Shown here in pieces: positions 5,052 to 6,181 of a stretch of 6,181 nucleotides of DNA (positions are counted from its first letter, which is position 1; every line of letters starts with the position of its first letter). The stretch is from Nocardioidaceae bacterium (GTDB lineage: Bacteria > Actinomycetota > Actinomycetes > Propionibacteriales > Nocardioidaceae), in contig CP059259.1 in NCBI GenBank assembly GCA_013693815.1, positions 238,983-245,163 of the forward strand. The letters are read 5' to 3'. The notes under the pieces were generated by a model. The model was not told the origin of the DNA and ran no database searches. It saw only the letters and a list, made by a program, of their open reading frames with translations. The translations under genes and the position numbers were made by a program.

Positions 5052-6181
5052 ATGGCCAGGTCCAGGACTTCACTCATCGCGGCAGCGGTCGTGGGTTTGC
5101 TGGTGATCATCGGGATTCGAGCGTGTTCCGGTGACGATGACAAGCCTGAGGCGGGCAACGGCGACCAGGAGGTCGTGAGCCGGGCAGGATGCACTCCGCT
5201 CACGATCGGTGCGTCGCCGGAGAAGCAGGCGATCATGCAAGAGATCGCCAACAGGTACAACAAGACCGACCGCAAGGTCGGTGAGGATTGCTTCGAGGTC
5301 AAAGTGAACTCGTTGTCCTCAGGTGCCGGCGAGCAGCAGTTGGCCCGTGGTTGGGACGAGGGCATCGACGGCCCGCCACCAGATGTATGGAGCCCGGCCG
5401 GCTCGACCTGGGTGGGTGTCTTGGAGAAGGATCTGTCCGACCTGGACCGCCCCACCCTGGTTCCGGACGGCCAGATCGAGAGCGTTACCGCGACCCCGTT
5501 GGTCCTGGCGATGCCGCGCCCGATGGCAGAGGCCCTGGGATGGCCGCAAACCCCGATCGGTTGGGGCGACATCCTGACCTTGGCCAACGACCCGCAAGGC
5601 TGGGCTGCCAAGGGTCACCCGGAGTGGGGCAAGTTCACTCTCGGTAAGACCAACCCGACGATCTCCACCTCGGGGTTGGCCGCGACGGTCGGCGCATTCG
5701 TGGCGGCAACCGGCAAGTCGTCCGATCTCACCATGAAGGACTTGGCGGATCCCGAAGTACGTCAGTTCGTCGCCGACGTAGAGAAGTCGGTGGTGCACTA
5801 CGGTGACACCACCCTCACCTACCTGTCCAACCTGTTGCGCGCTGACGATGCCGGCGCGGGGTTGGGCTATGTCTCTGCAGTCGCGGTGGAGGAGAAGTCG
5901 GTCGTCGACTACAACGCCGGCAACCCCAACGGCGACCTCGCGACGCTTGGAGACCGAGCTGTTCCACGGGTGCCTCTGGTCGCTGTCTATCCGAAAGAGG
6001 GGACGCTCTACTCCGACAGCCCCTATGTCATCTTGCGGGCGCCTTGGGTCACTGAGGCGAAGAAGGCCGGGGCCGAGGATTTCCTGGACTTCCTGCAGTC
6101 CGAGGAGTCCCAGAAGCTGTTCACCGACGCCGGGTTCCGCACCTTCGACCACGAGCCGGGCGCTCCGATCCTCGAGAGTGA
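5052..6181 (+). CDS. Membrane-anchored substrate-binding protein, probably of the SBP-VWA fusion type; 3' truncated
   Basis: The frame is open from ATG 5052 to the window edge (376 codons, no stop). Residues 1-24 form a signal/anchor: Arg3 and Arg5, then a hydrophobic stretch to I22. C25 in IRAC-SGDDD is a likely lipidation site, although Arg at -2 makes the lipobox atypical; an uncleaved membrane anchor is the alternative. An acidic linker follows, then an extracellular solute-binding domain (about 47-370): C47 and C80 may pair, and blocks such as RGWDEGIDGPPPDVWSPA, LAMPRPMAEALGWP, VVHYGDTTLTYLSNLLRAD, GYVSAVAVEEKSV and VYPKEGTLYSDSPYV are, from memory, characteristic of actinobacterial proteins in which this domain precedes a von Willebrand factor A domain. 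The VWA part would lie beyond the window. The ligand is unknown and no transporter permease is visible here. A strong GGAGGAGG ribosome site supports the start. The gene is divergent from tetR. Confidence 0.88.
   Translation, partial: MARSRTSLIAAAVVGLLVIIGIRACSGDDDKPEAGNGDQEVVSRAGCTPLTIGASPEKQAIMQEIANRYNKTDRKVGEDCFEVKVNSLSSGAGEQQLARGWDEGIDGPPPDVWSPAGSTWVGVLEKDLSDLDRPTLVPDGQIESVTATPLVLAMPRPMAEALGWPQTPIGWGDILTLANDPQGWAAKGHPEWGKFTLGKTNPTISTSGLAATVGAFVAATGKSSDLTMKDLADPEVRQFVADVEKSVVHYGDTTLTYLSNLLRADDAGAGLGYVSAVAVEEKSVVDYNAGNPNGDLATLGDRAVPRVPLVAVYPKEGTLYSDSPYVILRAPWVTEAKKAGAEDFLDFLQSEESQKLFTDAGFRTFDHEPGAPILES

Noticed and set aside
5319..6152. A 277-codon minus-strand open frame
   Set aside because: Antisense to the substrate-binding protein gene, whose sense frame has clear family motifs, a signal sequence and a strong ribosome site.
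1..6181. CRISPR array, tRNA/rRNA gene, insertion sequence ends or prophage attachment site
   Set aside because: I saw no spaced repeats, cloverleaf-like stretch, transposase motif or long terminal inverted repeats; the only direct repeat noted is the 11-bp tandem copy at 4414-4435.

Overview
The window is high-GC DNA with a strong G/C bias at third codon positions, GTG as well as ATG starts, and TANNNT-type -10 boxes sitting 6-7 bases before start codons (leaderless style). Together with the protein families present (Zmp1-like M13 peptidase, EgtC-like amidotransferase, SBP-VWA type surface protein) this points to an actinobacterium (Actinomycetota). I cannot name the genus. It looks like a chromosomal housekeeping and cell-envelope neighbourhood. 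I see no mobile element, CRISPR array, tRNA or rRNA.

Layout. (1) Positions 1-732, plus strand: the 3' part of a secreted-type M15 (VanY-like) peptidase that enters from the left edge. (2) 775-1100, minus: a small GNAT acetyltransferase whose frame is broken by one missing base. (3) 1178-3154, plus: a complete M13 zinc metallopeptidase close to mycobacterial Zmp1. (4) 4986 down to about 3179, minus: a three-gene set in the order TetR regulator, glutathione-peroxidase-like enzyme, class II glutamine-amidotransferase-like protein, with gaps of about 21 and 3 bases, so very likely one operon. (5) 5052 to the right edge, plus: a membrane-anchored substrate-binding protein, cut by the window and probably continuing into a VWA domain. 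Genes are densely packed and no gene-free stretch exceeds about 80 bases.

How they may work together. The tetR-peroxidase-amidotransferase set looks like a small thiol/redox unit under its own repressor. The shared 65-base divergent region between tetR and the substrate-binding protein gene carries an imperfect inverted repeat that overlaps a candidate -10 box in each direction. The M15 and M13 peptidases and the binding protein are envelope or extracytoplasmic functions and need not be functionally linked to the redox set.

The most noteworthy points are: the amidotransferase-like protein lacks the family's Cys2 nucleophile (it has Thr2) and also has HSG in place of the usual HNG motif; two minus-strand genes each appear to have lost one base in or beside a short G/C run near the 3' end, which is either real decay or a shared sequence error; and there is a candidate operator in the divergent promoter region. 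I did not find a convincing new multi-gene defence or mobile system.
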